This document shows positions 45,597-56,300 of a stretch of 64,000 nt of DNA, piece after piece (positions within the stretch are counted from its first letter, which is position 1; each line of letters begins with the position of its first letter). The notes beneath the pieces are model-generated. The model had not been told where the DNA came from. It did no database searches and saw nothing but the letters and a program-made list of their open reading frames with translations. The DNA is taken from assembly GCA_034440575.1 (NCBI GenBank), contig JAOTOL010001000.1, positions 1 to 64,000 on the forward strand. Reading direction: 5' to 3'. The position numbers and the translations under genes were made by a program. The stretch comes from Imbricaverruca yamaguchii (lineage: Eukaryota > Arthropoda > Thecostraca > Neoverrucidae).

Positions 45597-48500
45597 TTAG
45601 ACAGGAGAATATATAGAATTGAAGTTTACCTCCGAAAGGAAGTGGAACAATTTACCAGAATTGATCGCGACCGAGTCATCCCCAAGAACATCACGAATTG
45701 ATAGTGCCTGCGATCGACCAAAGTAGTGCTTGTAAACATTAGAAAGCTGAGGACATGACGTTAAGATATGACGCACTGAAAGACGTCCCTGGCATCTGGG
45801 GCACATCGGCATATCATCACCACAAAGAAGATACCTGTGAGTTGCGTAAGTATGGCCAATACGTAGGCGGCACAGTGTCACCTCGTCTCGCCTAGTCCTA
45901 CGCGAGCACGAGGACCACTGGCCGATGCTAGGCTTAATTTTCCTCAGCTTGTTTTCACCGACCGCGTCCCAAAGCACCTGCCACTCACGAAAAACATAAT
46001 TGTTAATGACTGGATATAGATCTCTAGCAGGAATGGCCATATTCCGTGTATACGGTTTCTGTGCTGCGCGCTTTGCAGCCGCGTCAGCAGCCTCATTCCC
46101 CGAAATACCGACGTGGCTCGGAATCCAGCACATAACGATGGTCTTACCATCTGCACGTAGTGACGTCAAACGTAAAACTATTTCCTGAACAATTGAGTGT
46201 GATGAATTAAAAGACCTCAGTGCCATAAGGCTACTGAGACTATCTGTTAGGATGAGGTGCAATGCTTCGTCAGATACTTGTATAAAGCACAATGCTTTGC
46301 TAATGGCTACCAATTCCGATGTGAAGACGGATGCCTGCACAGGTAGCGTAAAAGATCGTGTGGCGGAGCCGCTAACAAACGCCGAGCCAACACCAGCTTC
46401 GATCTTTGAACCGTCCGTGTATGTTTTCTTGTAGCCGACGTAGGACGCAATGACGTCCAGTGCTTTCATTCGGAACTCTTGAGGTAGGGTATCATGTTTG
46501 TAGTTTTCGCTGAGTGTAACATCAATGATGGGGGATAGTAACTGCCATGGAGGAGTATCCAGAGGGCTCAGTTTGATAACGTTACGGAAAGTGATTCCAC
46601 TCCGACGCAGTGCATTATGGAGCCTGATGCAGTAAGGTGACGAACGCTGACTAGATAATCCATGGAATAAGTTCACAATGCGTGACGAAAACACCAGATC
46701 ATGTGTGGGATGGTCCGGAAATTGTGAGAGCTTGCATGCGTATCTCATTCCAAGCATGATACGCCGCAAGGCAAGGGGTGGCTCATGCGCTTCAACCAGA
46801 AGGCTTGCCGCAGGGGACGTTCGAAATGCACCAGTGGCAATTCGCAAGGCTGCGTTGTGCACAACATCCAACGTTCGCTTATCAGATGTACAAGCCGAGT
46901 CGTAAACGAAGCAACCATAGTCGAGCTTGGAGCGGATGAGTGATCTGTAAAAAAGCAGTAATGTTTTACGGTCTGCACCATATGAAGTTCTTGCCACACA
47001 CTTCAAGATATTCAATGCCTTAAAACACCTATCCCTAAGAATTCTAAAGTGTTCTCGATATGTCAGGCGGTTGTCAAAGTGCACTCCCAAAAACTTCCAA
47101 ACTGGTTTGGTAGGGATCACCGTGCCAAACATTTTCACTGAAAAATCGGGGCATGGTCGAGGACGACGACAAAAATGAACACCCACAGTCTTCGATTTGG
47201 AAAACATAAGTCCATTTGTAAAACTCCACCTTTCAAGTCGATTCGCCGCCAGTTGCAGCTGCCGTTCCACAGAATGAGTGCTAGCGCCATAGGACCAAAT
47301 CGCAAGATCATCAACAAAGAGAGACCGACCGATGGACTGTGGTAGACAATTTCCAATGTCGTTTATCATGATAGCAAACAATGCGACACTTAGAACGCTG
47401 CCTTGTGGTATACCGTTATCTTGTGTAAAACACCGAGAAAGGCAGTTACTAATTCTAACCTGGAAAAACCGATCACATAGGAAATTGCTGATAAAGATAC
47501 CCATCGCACCACGAATCCCATAGTTAAACACTTTCTTCAAGACACCGTACCGCCATGTAGTATCATACGCTTTCTCTATGTCGAAAAATATGGCCCCAAC
47601 ATGTCGTTTTTCCTTAAAGCCAACACGTACAGTAGTGTCGAGAGCTAAAATGTGATCCACTGTACTGCGATACTTCCTAAAACCACACTGGGCGTTAGCT
47701 AAAATGTTATTTGTTTCTAGGAACCATGCCAGTCTGACATTGGCCAGCTTCTCCAAAAGCTTACATAAGGATGATGTGAGTGAAATAGGCCTATAACTAT
47801 GTGGATCATACGCATTCTTTCCAGGTTTAAGCAGAGGCACCACAATGGCTTCCCGCCAGGAAGCTGGAAAGTTGCCGCTATGCCAAAGTTTATTAAATAC
47901 ACATAAGAGTTCATGGACGGCGTTCACTGGCAGGTGCTTTAGCATACTATTATGGACGCAGTCCGGTCCTTCCGACACGTTCTGCAGGGAGTTCATGGCT
48001 GATGTTAGTTCGGCTAATGTAAAAGATTGGTTATAATTTAGTGGAACGGAGGTTGAAAAGTCTATCGATGTTTCCTCGCAGCGACGTTTGAAACGGAGGA
48101 ATTTTGCGTCCAGGTTACTCACGCGACATCTTTCCGACAATACTTCCCCAATTTCGTTCGCCACCTCGGCAGGGTGCATAATCCGTCGCCCAGCAACATC
48201 CAAAACCGGGAGTGGCAACGGCTCATAATGGCCTGAAATGCGTTTCACACGTGACCATACTTGTGACATGGGCGAAAAACGGGACAGTTTACTCACATAC
48301 TCCCTCCAGGAGACTCGCTTGGCCTCCCGGATGGTACGACGCGCGAGGGCACGTGCTCGTCTAAATACTACAAGATTAGCAGTTGTACTTCGTTTGTCGA
48401 ATGCCCTGAAAGCTCGCCTACGTGTCCGTATAGCGTCGCGACAGGCGTCCGTCCACCACGGGACAGGGGTGCGACGAGGTATGCCTGTGGTGCGCGGAAC

Positions 48501-49325
48501 AGTTCCGTCTGCTGATCGTAGAATCTTAGAGGTGAACTCTTCTACAGTTGGAGGAGATAGTTCACAGTCCGCATCGACAAGGGTCTCCATTTTGTCTGCG
48601 AACAGTGTCCAATCCGCTTTCCTGAGATTCCAACGAGGAGGTCTAGAAGCAAGAACCGACCCATCACGATAAGATAGCCACACAGGAAAATGGTCGCTAC
48701 CGAGAGGATCGGTGTGCACGGACCACTCAAATGAATCTACTAGTTCCGGGCTCGCAAGACTCAGGTCCAGTGCCGATGAATGACCCGAGGGTAGAGTGAA
48801 ATGTGTATGTGTACCTGTGTTTAACAAACATATAGCTTCGTTTAATAGTAGTGAGTGTAAAGCTTGTCCGCGGGTGTTAACACTATCACATCCCCAGACG
48901 GTGTGATGCGAGTTGAAATCTCCTAAAATCAAAAATGGTCGTGGGAGTTGAGATATCAGATGTCTGACTTCCGTTGCCGGAAATGCAGTCCCGGGAGGTA
49001 GATATAGTGAACACACCGACACCGGTCTATGGCTAAGATGAATACGTGCTGCGATAGCCTGCAAAGTTGTATTTAAATATAACTGCTGCGCGGGTACGCT
49101 GCAGTGTACCGCCAGCAACACACCACCATGTGCTATTGTGTCGGTTGCCATGTCCTTGCGTAATACTTGGTAATTCTTGATCGTGTAATTGTAGTTTCCT
49201 GCAAGCTTTGTTTCCTGGAGACACACCGCAATCGGACAGTGTTGTCCCAGCACCACCTGCAAGTCCTTGGCACTAGATCTTATCCCCCTACAATTCCATT
49301 GTAATATTGTGTTTAAGGCATCCAT
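45597..49325 (-). CDS. I-like LINE ORF2: endonuclease, reverse transcriptase, RNase H
   Basis: An uninterrupted frame of 1242 codons. Apurinic-type endonuclease, residues 1-220: QWNCRGI (8-14), LQETK (36-40), LGDFNSHH (134-141), LDLSL (186-190) and the SDH signature (210-212). Reverse transcriptase, about 450-760: VPLLKPGK, YRPISLTSSLCKLLEK, AQCGFR, FFDIEKAYD (580-588), NGIPQGSVLS, and FVDD (670-673), where FADD is more usual. RNase H, about 965-1090: YTDGSK (Asp 971), SELVAI (Glu 1004), TDSLSS (Asp 1028), IPSHVGISGNEAAD (Asp 1081), so all four catalytic acids are present. The C-terminal CPRCQ...HILTSC (1175-1191) is a CCHC-type finger. ORF2 starts about 120 bp after the probable end of ORF1. 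It copies element RNA into chromosomal targets. All catalytic motifs are intact, so the frame may still be functional. Confidence 0.95.
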   Translation of the reverse strand: MDALNTILQWNCRGIRSSAKDLQVVLGQHCPIAVCLQETKLAGNYNYTIKNYQVLRKDMATDTIAHGGVLLAVHCSVPAQQLYLNTTLQAIAARIHLSHRPVSVCSLYLPPGTAFPATEVRHLISQLPRPFLILGDFNSHHTVWGCDSVNTRGQALHSLLLNEAICLLNTGTHTHFTLPSGHSSALDLSLASPELVDSFEWSVHTDPLGSDHFPVWLSYRDGSVLASRPPRWNLRKADWTLFADKMETLVDADCELSPPTVEEFTSKILRSADGTVPRTTGIPRRTPVPWWTDACRDAIRTRRRAFRAFDKRSTTANLVVFRRARALARRTIREAKRVSWREYVSKLSRFSPMSQVWSRVKRISGHYEPLPLPVLDVAGRRIMHPAEVANEIGEVLSERCRVSNLDAKFLRFKRRCEETSIDFSTSVPLNYNQSFTLAELTSAMNSLQNVSEGPDCVHNSMLKHLPVNAVHELLCVFNKLWHSGNFPASWREAIVVPLLKPGKNAYDPHSYRPISLTSSLCKLLEKLANVRLAWFLETNNILANAQCGFRKYRSTVDHILALDTTVRVGFKEKRHVGAIFFDIEKAYDTTWRYGVLKKVFNYGIRGAMGIFISNFLCDRFFQVRISNCLSRCFTQDNGIPQGSVLSVALFAIMINDIGNCLPQSIGRSLFVDDLAIWSYGASTHSVERQLQLAANRLERWSFTNGLMFSKSKTVGVHFCRRPRPCPDFSVKMFGTVIPTKPVWKFLGVHFDNRLTYREHFRILRDRCFKALNILKCVARTSYGADRKTLLLFYRSLIRSKLDYGCFVYDSACTSDKRTLDVVHNAALRIATGAFRTSPAASLLVEAHEPPLALRRIMLGMRYACKLSQFPDHPTHDLVFSSRIVNLFHGLSSQRSSPYCIRLHNALRRSGITFRNVIKLSPLDTPPWQLLSPIIDVTLSENYKHDTLPQEFRMKALDVIASYVGYKKTYTDGSKIEAGVGSAFVSGSATRSFTLPVQASVFTSELVAISKALCFIQVSDEALHLILTDSLSSLMALRSFNSSHSIVQEIVLRLTSLRADGKTIVMCWIPSHVGISGNEAADAAAKRAAQKPYTRNMAIPARDLYPVINNYVFREWQVLWDAVGENKLRKIKPSIGQWSSCSRRTRRDEVTLCRLRIGHTYATHRYLLCGDDMPMCPRCQGRLSVRHILTSCPQLSNVYKHYFGRSQALSIRDVLGDDSVAINSGKLFHFLSEVNFNSIYSPV

Positions 49326-49447
49326 TCAAGTGATAAAAAGATACTTAAAGCACAAAAGAAGTATCGCAGCTGATCGCAGATCACCATGTTAACGGGGTCA
49401 ATTGTAAAACCAGAGAGTATGACGAGGCTGAATTGGGTAGAAGTAGT

Positions 49448-51308
49448 TCAAAGCTGAGTTCTAGGCCGAGTGCTTGGCGATTCTTGACTCGGTGGTGAGC
49501 CAGAAGGCGGCAAGCCTCGTTTCTGTGCCCCCAGCCGGGGAGGAGGCGGGGGAGGGCCCATGTCGTAGGTAGCCTGGCCTACCGCCGGTCCCTCAATTCG
49601 CCTTCTTGGCGATGGAGTAGCCGACCTCTGGGGCAGGGCCCTGTCAAGGTCTTGGCGGCTCGTCGCCCGAGCCCTCTCCCTTTGAGCCGGGCGCGCCCTC
49701 TTCGACTCCCGGGCGCGCCTCTCGGTCTCCTGATAGTGGAGGTTGATATCGGGTATTTGGATTGGACGGGTGTTACGGGACGGGGATGCAGGAGCGGAAG
49801 TGGAAGTTGAGGGTGGTGGTGAGATCTGCCTCACCGGAAGGGAGGAAAGGTCTGGCAGGGAAGAGGTGGAGATGATTGATTTGGATGGTGTGGTGGAGTG
49901 TGAAGGTGAGGGAAGGTTTAAGGGGGGGACGGGAAATGATGGGTGGGGATTTCAAGGGTGCTGAGGCAGATGGGGAAGGGCCAGGATTGGATGAGGACTG
50001 GGGAGGCCTCTTGGTCCGTTGGACCAGTGTCCAGTCCCCGCCCTCGAGGGGAGTAGGAGTGGTTTCGGAAGGTTCACGGATGGAATGGGTGGGGTTTGGG
50101 CCGGTGGATGTTGAGGGTAAGGATTGCAGGTTGACGTTGGAGTGCTTGCCGGTCCGCTCGGTCCGCTGGGAAAGACTCCACTCCTCCGGAGCCCGTTCAA
50201 CGGCTGGTACACGAGTCACTTCGGGAGCTAGTAATGTAGGAGTACCGCATTCCGACACATCGGAACGGGGTTCCTGCCCAGATTGTCTCGTTGGAGAGGG
50301 AACAATTACGCCTAAGGAGCGAAGAAGAGCACTCAGCTGTGCGATCAATTGCGCAGTATTGCATTCTGGAACTTGTGAAATTGTGGAAATGTTTTTAACT
50401 TTCGAAGCATACGATACCTTTGGGTGAGATTTCTCATATAAATCCCGAGCTTCACGGAACGTAACTTTGTTTGAGTATTTGATGGAGATAATTTCCTTTT
50501 CTTTGGCGTAACTAGGACAGGCGCGATCGAAAGAAGTGTGTGGATTTTGTCCTTTGCCACAGTTTACACAGAAGGGTATTTCGGTGGTGCACTGCTCGCC
50601 TGTGTGGGCGGGAGAAGCACACTTGCAACATATGGGACGGTTCCGACAAAATTTGTTTGTATGTCCATATCGTTGACACGTGAAGCAACGCATGGGATTC
50701 GGGAGAAAAAGGCGCACCTTAACACTAATGTACCCCACCCGTATCTGAGAAGGCAAATATGTTCTATTGAAAGTCAGAATGATGTTGTTGGTTGAAATTA
50801 ATTCTCCGCCTCTCCTAACCCTTATTTTCCTCGCCGCTGTCACTCCAAACTCTGATAGCCCGTCCACTATCTCATCCTCCGACACGTCTTTGAGATCAAA
50901 ACAATTTATGATGCCTCGCGAAGTGTTCTTTGTTTTGTGGGGCTCAACTGTAATTGGGACTTTCACGTATCGAGTTTCCTTTCCCTTGCGCATACTATAC
51001 ACTAGTTCGGAACTGTTTAGAGCCTTTTCCGCCTCCTCCGCTACCGCAAACTCAACTTCTAGTCCGCCATCCTTCAATTTGTCGCACCGAAGAATTTCTC
51101 CGAACTTATCGCATGCGTTCCGCCTTTGAAATGGTGACAGCGACGCGAGATCATTCCCTTGTCCACGAAAAATCAACACTCGAGGCTTCGACGAGTTACT
51201 ACAATTCCTACTTCCTGTGCTGAGACGACTTTGGCCCCCAATAGGGAACCGGTTATTCTGGCCACTGCAAGAGGGACCAGGAACAGTTTTTTGGTTAGTG
51301 TTTGCCAT
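49448..51308 (-). CDS. I-like LINE ORF1: zinc-knuckle RNA-binding protein, one homopolymer frameshift
   Basis: The likely start is the ATG at 51308 (MANTNQKT); the frame is open upstream to 51464, but that part reads like GC-rich 5' UTR. A conserved block SRGIINCFDLKDV...VSVKVRLFLPNPMRC leads to three zinc knuckles: CFTCQRYGHTNKFC (CX2CX4HX4C), CCKCASPAHTGEQC, and CVNCGKGQNPHTSFDRAC (CX2CX6HX6C). A Ser/Pro/Thr-rich tail follows. The frame as written stops at 49773. At 49922-49928 a run of seven G lies on the plus strand; from there the neighbouring frame continues with the same Pro/Ser composition and an Arg-rich QETERRARESKRAR segment to a stop at 49448. One extra base in the run explains the break. 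The protein is expected to coat the element RNA. Confidence 0.85.
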
Positions 51309-51956
51309 GCAGTTGTTTTTGTGTTCAGCTCCGCAGACGTCCCACCACCGTGGGGCCCTACTGGGGGGACGCCTTTGTCCCGCCATCGGGAGGACGCCAG
51401 ACGTCCGCGAGGCTATACGGGGCGGGCGGCACCTTCGCACGGCCGGGAGAGAGAGACTCACCACCCCGACCGCACTACAGCGCCGCCCACCCCTTGACCC
51501 CAGCCGGCCGGGCCGGCTGACACTGAGGAATCCCAGGTCCCCGGCCCGAGGCGACTAGCCACTTGGCCCGCGTGAGGCCCCAGAGGCCCGCCCGCCCCTC
51601 CGGGATATCGGGACCAAAGAGGTGTGTTGGTCCCCCGTCACAACTAGCACCGTGCGACGGGGGACCTCAACCTCCAGGACTCCGTCAACCCCGGGGGGCG
51701 GGCCGAGGGGGCGCGGCTACCCCGATAAAACTGAGCTGGTGGGCAGGACCGGGGAAGTTGCCCTGACTGCTCATAGTAGGGATAGTTAGTGTTGTAGGGC
51801 TAGATGAAGGACATGGATGTTGGGATGATATGGGTATTGGAATGGGAGCGTATGGACGAAGGGAGGATGGGTGGCTGTGGTGACCCGAGGGAGCGCCATT
51901 TCCCTAGCCAGCCGTGTAACGAGGCCGGCCCCACTGCGGGGACTACCCGCCAAATC

Positions 51957-52050
51957 ATGGCTAGTGAAATTTTTTTAAAGGGAACTCTTTTTAACCCCCT
52001 TAAAAACAAAAAATTAAAGTTCTCCCTCCCCCGGCCTTTTTTTTTTTGGA

Positions 52051-52082
<32 letters not shown>

Positions 52083-52168
52083 AAACAAAACAGCGCGGGA
52101 GAAAAAAAAAGGGCACACATCATTTTCAAAAAAAAAAAAAAAGTTAGTTTCCCTTTAACCGAAGATGG

Positions 52169-52211
<43 letters not shown>

Positions 52212-52250
52212 TTTTTTTTTTTTTATTTAAAAAAGAGTGCAGATCGGTGA
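51957..52250. repeat. Homopolymer-rich low-complexity stretch, possibly an assembly artefact
   Basis: Long A runs, T runs and CCCC/GGG blocks dominate (A runs at 52051-52085, 52128-52141 and 52173-52208, T at 52210-52224). This starts directly outside the 5' end of the LINE. The pattern looks like homopolymer inflation of an error-prone consensus and not like a retroposon tail, because it sits at the wrong end of the minus-strand element. Confidence 0.75.
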
Positions 52251-52829
52251 TAGCAGTTTGGACTTAACCACTCGCACGTCCAGCGGTCCGCGCGAACTTC
52301 GCCAGTCCGGGGGCAGATGTCTGCCCCCATAAGATCTCTAGAACTGTGCTAGCTGGCGGCAAACGGACAACGGCGTTGGATAGTTGGTGACAAGCTCTAT
52401 TGAAAGTGTTTTCGTCAATTTTCGCTCAGAAATATATTCAGGTCACTGGGTGATCATAGGTTAAATTCGACCAGATCGGGTGGAACTCTAAGATATTGAC
52501 ACATATTTCAGGACCTTTAACAGATAGAAACAGATGGCGAACGTTATTCGACAGTCCTTGAAATGTGCTAGCGACAATACGCGGTGTGAAGCAGGAATAC
52601 TTCTTACTCCAAAACTATGACCTTAGGTCAAGGTCATGAAGTAGCCTATGGAGGGCATGTAATGTATCAATCGACACATCTTGGCGATGCAAACACAAGG
52701 ACGGTAATTTCATAATTATAGTTCAATGCAGTGCGATATAATGCGCAGAAATGTGCTAGTGATCTCAGGTGATCTCAGATGACCTTGGTGAGGTCACTGA
52801 GCAAAAATGTCAGAGGTAACATTGAGTAT
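52251..52829. other. Unassigned sequence with a perfect 20-bp palindrome
   Basis: At 52309-52328 lies GGGGGCAGATGTCTGCCCCC, similar to the centre of the large palindrome at 55709-56300. No gene is seen. Confidence 0.5.
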
Positions 52830-53348
52830 AGGGTCATTCTTTGGAAACTCGACACCTCAATAATACAGCACCACCTCGGACTCTCATGCAAGTTGGTGTA
52901 TGTGGTTGTGTAGGCCCGCGAACACGAATCTGAGGTTTTTAGGTCCCTGGGTCTTACGGTTATTGCGTCACGATGACGCCATATGCTGATTTTTTTCTGC
53001 TCATTGCAAATTTCAATGCGATATAACTCCGAGGTTTATCATTATTTTCTATTCTATAAAAACATTTTGGAAAGCAGACGTAGTATGGTATTGCATAATA
53101 TTTGTTTTCTGAATTTATGCATCCGTTTTATTATTTTTTACATTATATATTTTACATATCATTTTTCGAAGAATGTATATGTTGACTTTCCAAAAACATC
53201 CATATACTGATTCTTCGTGCAATTCTATATTAGAAGCAATCAAAGGAAGAATCGGCGCACCTCTGGAACACCGTCAGAAAAATCGTTATAACATAGCGCA
53301 GGCCTCTGTCTTGGCTGTTGCAGCAGCGCTGTGCGCAATGCAACTATG
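52830..53348 (+). repeat. Inverted pair, left arm
   Basis: Blocks GGGTCATTCTTTGGAAACTC, GACACCTC, CAGCACCACCTCGGA, CTGAGGTTTTTAGGTCCCTG, TCTGCTCATTGCAAATTTCA, ATGCGATATAACTCCGAGGT, CAGACGTAGTATGG, CACCGTCAGAAAAATCG and GCAGCGCTGTG recur in reverse complement, in order, at 55060-55605. Confidence 0.88.
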
Positions 53349-55059
53349 GGCGAGAACCTCGCTGCTGGATGCCTTCCAGGGTGGGGGTAGGGTTAAGGTT
53401 TGCGGTGGGCTGCGTCGGTCATCTCCAATTAGCAGCGTATGTATTTAGTGGGGGAGGGGGCTAGGGGGGAATGCGCCGTAGTGTTTATACGGTGGGAATT
53501 TCCCTTTGTCCAAGAATAATCAATTTGCGACTGCAGTCGAGAATGGCATAGGATGACATAGCAGAACAGAACAATTCAAATCGCGCTGCATTTCATGAAA
53601 TTTCTAAAATATGCATCCGGTTTTACGTAACCTGTCACTAATTCTTCTGAACGTAGACCATATACGCAGCGGTCTGTGAGCAGGCACGTAGCCAGGAACT
53701 CTGTCTGGGAGGCATCTCACCAAAAGGGCCCAAGGTCAGTTCCAAAAGGGCACCAAACCTTCCTTGGCGGCGGAAGTGTTGCTGACTGCGGGTGGGAAGG
53801 GGGCGATGTCTGTGCGCGCGCCAGTGTGGCGAATATGTTGCTGAGCGGGACGGGGGGAGGGGTTGGGAAGCCGTGCCTAGCTTGCCCATACTCTCGCAAT
53901 TCAGCGGCCAGACGGAGACCAGATATTGACCCCGGAAGCTTTGTTTAACATCTGCTCGACACACATATCAGGTACTGTTCCTAAGTGCAAAAATAATTTT
54001 ATTTGCACCACCTAGCGTCATTTTTCGCAATTTTCTATCAGATTCTAATTTTCGCGGGATTTTGGGTATCCAGGGCACATCAGCTCAATATACCTAAGCC
54101 TTCACTGGCTACCCAGGATCAACAACTGGTCTTTATAAACAAATAAATAGTCCGTTCACTATGGCACCCGCCAAAAGGGCGAGTGAAAGTAGTGCATTTC
54201 TTACTCGTGTTCTAGATACTCATAAAAATATTGCATATGTGAAATGCTGAAAAGATCGAAGATTGTGCGATCGGGAAGACAAATACTTGCAAGGGAGCTG
54301 ATGAAAATTTCGTCCCACAAGGATCGATTTCATCTACGTCTTCCAGACTGACATTGAGAAGACAGCGACAATGCTGTCACAGCGTTTCTCTTCAGCACAA
54401 CTTGTGAAGGGCACGAGGAGCTTCCACTGTTTCGGCCCAGAAGCGCGACTCAGGTGGCCGCATATGCGACTTCGCGGACCTCAACATTCAAACTAGTGAA
54501 AACTGTCGTTAATCGAAAATAAACCTTTCGCCGACGCATTCCTTTGAAGCCCGGAGAATGTCTTCAATCTAAAAATACAGAGGAAATTGGAATTTCTATC
54601 GGTTCAGTCGCGTGGGACATCCTATTATATCGCAAGGGACACCATTCTACACTGTGCAGTGCCCTGACCCCCCCCCCTTCAGTCCCTCTTCCAATAAAGA
54701 TGCCACCCATTGTACACGACACGCAGCCCACAGAAACTCTGGTCTCCTTCCCAAGGGCGTCGCCACGAATTTTTATTCGGGGGGTCGGTCCCAGGGACGG
54801 ACCTAGCCACTCGGTTTAGCTAGATCTAGTTGCGTGTTAATGTCTGGGAGGTTTAGGGGAAAATGCTGTGGCCACAGGGGGGTGGGTAGAAAGTGATGTC
54901 GGATGTCCGGTGTTTATATCGTTGACCGGTTGTTTTTTGGGTCGACCCCCCTCATTTTCAAAGTGGGGGTCCGACCCCTGACCCCCCAGGTGGCGACGCC
55001 AATGCTCCTCCCCCATACCCCCGCCCAATCCCCACTCTCACTGGATCCACCAGCCACGC
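53349..55059. other. Spacer between inverted arms
   Basis: About 1.7 kb without a supported gene. It includes GC-rich stretches at 53650-53930 and 54660-54830 and a C run at 54668-54677. The short frames on both strands lack domains. Confidence 0.4.
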
Positions 55060-55605
55060 TCGCGCACAGCTCTTCACAGCGCTGCTCCAAATGTAGGCAC
55101 ATCAGGTGGTATGTTTTATTTGCGATTTTTCTGACGGTGTCCCAAGTGTGCGCCCACATTATCGTTGATTGTTTCGGATACAGAATTGCACAGAGAATCA
55201 GAAAATGGATGTTTTTTCCGAAAATCGACACTGATACATTTTTCGAAAAATGATACTATATAAAATATATAATGTAAAAATAATAAAACATGGATATATA
55301 AATTCTTTTTTTTTTAATTATACAATGCCATACTACGTCTGCTTTACAAAACATTTTACAGAATTGAAAAATAAAGAAAAACCTCGGAGTTAAATCGCAT
55401 TGAAATTTGCAATGAGCAGAAAAAAAGTCAGCATATGACGTCGTCGCGACGCAATAACCGTTAGATCTAGGGACCTAAAAACCTCAGATTTGTGTTATCG
55501 GGCCTAGACAACCCCATGCACAAACTTGCATGGGAATCCGAGGTGGTGCTGTGTTGAAACAGGCCTTCTAGGTGTCGAGTTTCCAAAGAATGACCCCATA
55601 GCTTC
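55060..55605 (-). repeat. Inverted pair, right arm
   Basis: Reverse-complement partner of 52830-53348, with moderate divergence and small indels. Confidence 0.88.
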
Positions 55606-55708
55606 CAAGTACACGCCACAACCGTTGTGAGGTCATTCCGAGAGCAAATATGCAACCAGGAAACATTTGTATATTTTACGATAGCCCTATAATGGGGAAG
55701 CCATGGCC

Positions 55709-56300
55709 GCGACCTGACCTCAGGTCAATGCTACAAAAAACGATATGTATATTATGGTCCCTGATGAGATCATGACGTATCATAAGTTTGAAATCAATCT
55801 CCCAATTATTGTGGAAGCTATGCCACCTAGAACTCCGAGGGATGCTGGGTTACTTCGCCTGACCTGGTGACCTGACCTGAGATGACCCAGGGTTAATAAT
55901 GTATGAGGATATGCGGAAAAGACCAATGAGCAAACATGCGAGATTTGGCCTTGCTAACCTGATTAGTATAGCGGCAAATTAGGAAAATCGCAGGGGGACA
56001 GATATATGCCCCCCTCCGGTTTTTCCTCATTTGCCACCAAACTAATCGGGTTAGCAAGGCCAAACCTCACATAGATGTTCATTGGTCTTTTCCACATGTC
56101 CTCATACATTTTTATCCCGGGTCGTCTCAGGTCAGGTCACCAGGTCAGGCGAAGTGACCCAACTACACTCGGAGTTCTAGGTGGCATAACTTCCACAATA
56201 ATTGGGCGATTTATTTCAAAGTTATAACATGTCATGATCTTATCAGGGACCATAATATGTATATCGGTTTTTTCGTAGCATTGACCTTAGGTCAGGTCGC
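55709..56300. repeat. 592-bp near-perfect palindrome
   Basis: The left arm from GCGACCTGACCTCAGGTCAA (55709) and the right arm ending TTGACCTTAGGTCAGGTCGC (56300) mirror each other block by block: GGTCCCTGATGAGATCATGA, CAATTATTGTGGAAGCTATG, CCACCTAGAACTCCGAG, GCCTGACCTGGTGACCTGAC, AAAGACCAATGA and GGCCTTGCTAACC. The centre near 56003 is AGGGGG-acagatatatg-CCCCCCT. Nothing coding lies inside. Most likely a foldback transposable element. Confidence 0.93.

Larger units (their letters stand above)
45434..51956 (-). mobile_element. Nearly complete I-like LINE with 14-bp target site duplication
   Basis: The element spans about 45448-51942 on the minus strand and is flanked by CTACCCGCCAAATC at 45434-45447 and 51943-51956. 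Order from 5': about 630 bp of GC-rich 5' UTR beginning near CCGCAGTGGGGCCGGCCTCG; ORF1 with three zinc knuckles; ORF2 with endonuclease, reverse transcriptase, RNase H and a terminal zinc finger; then a 150 bp 3' UTR ending GCGCCCTAAAACCCAAATAA. RNase H within ORF2 and a CCHC-bearing ORF1 place it in the I group of non-LTR retrotransposons (I, Nimbus, Loa, Ingi relatives); the exact clade needs a tree. It is the best preserved mobile element in the window. Confidence 0.93.

Noticed and set aside
52035..52224. Poly-A tail of a retroposed copy
   Set aside because: The A and T runs lie outside the 5' end of the minus-strand LINE and are mixed with other homopolymers, which fits an artefact better.
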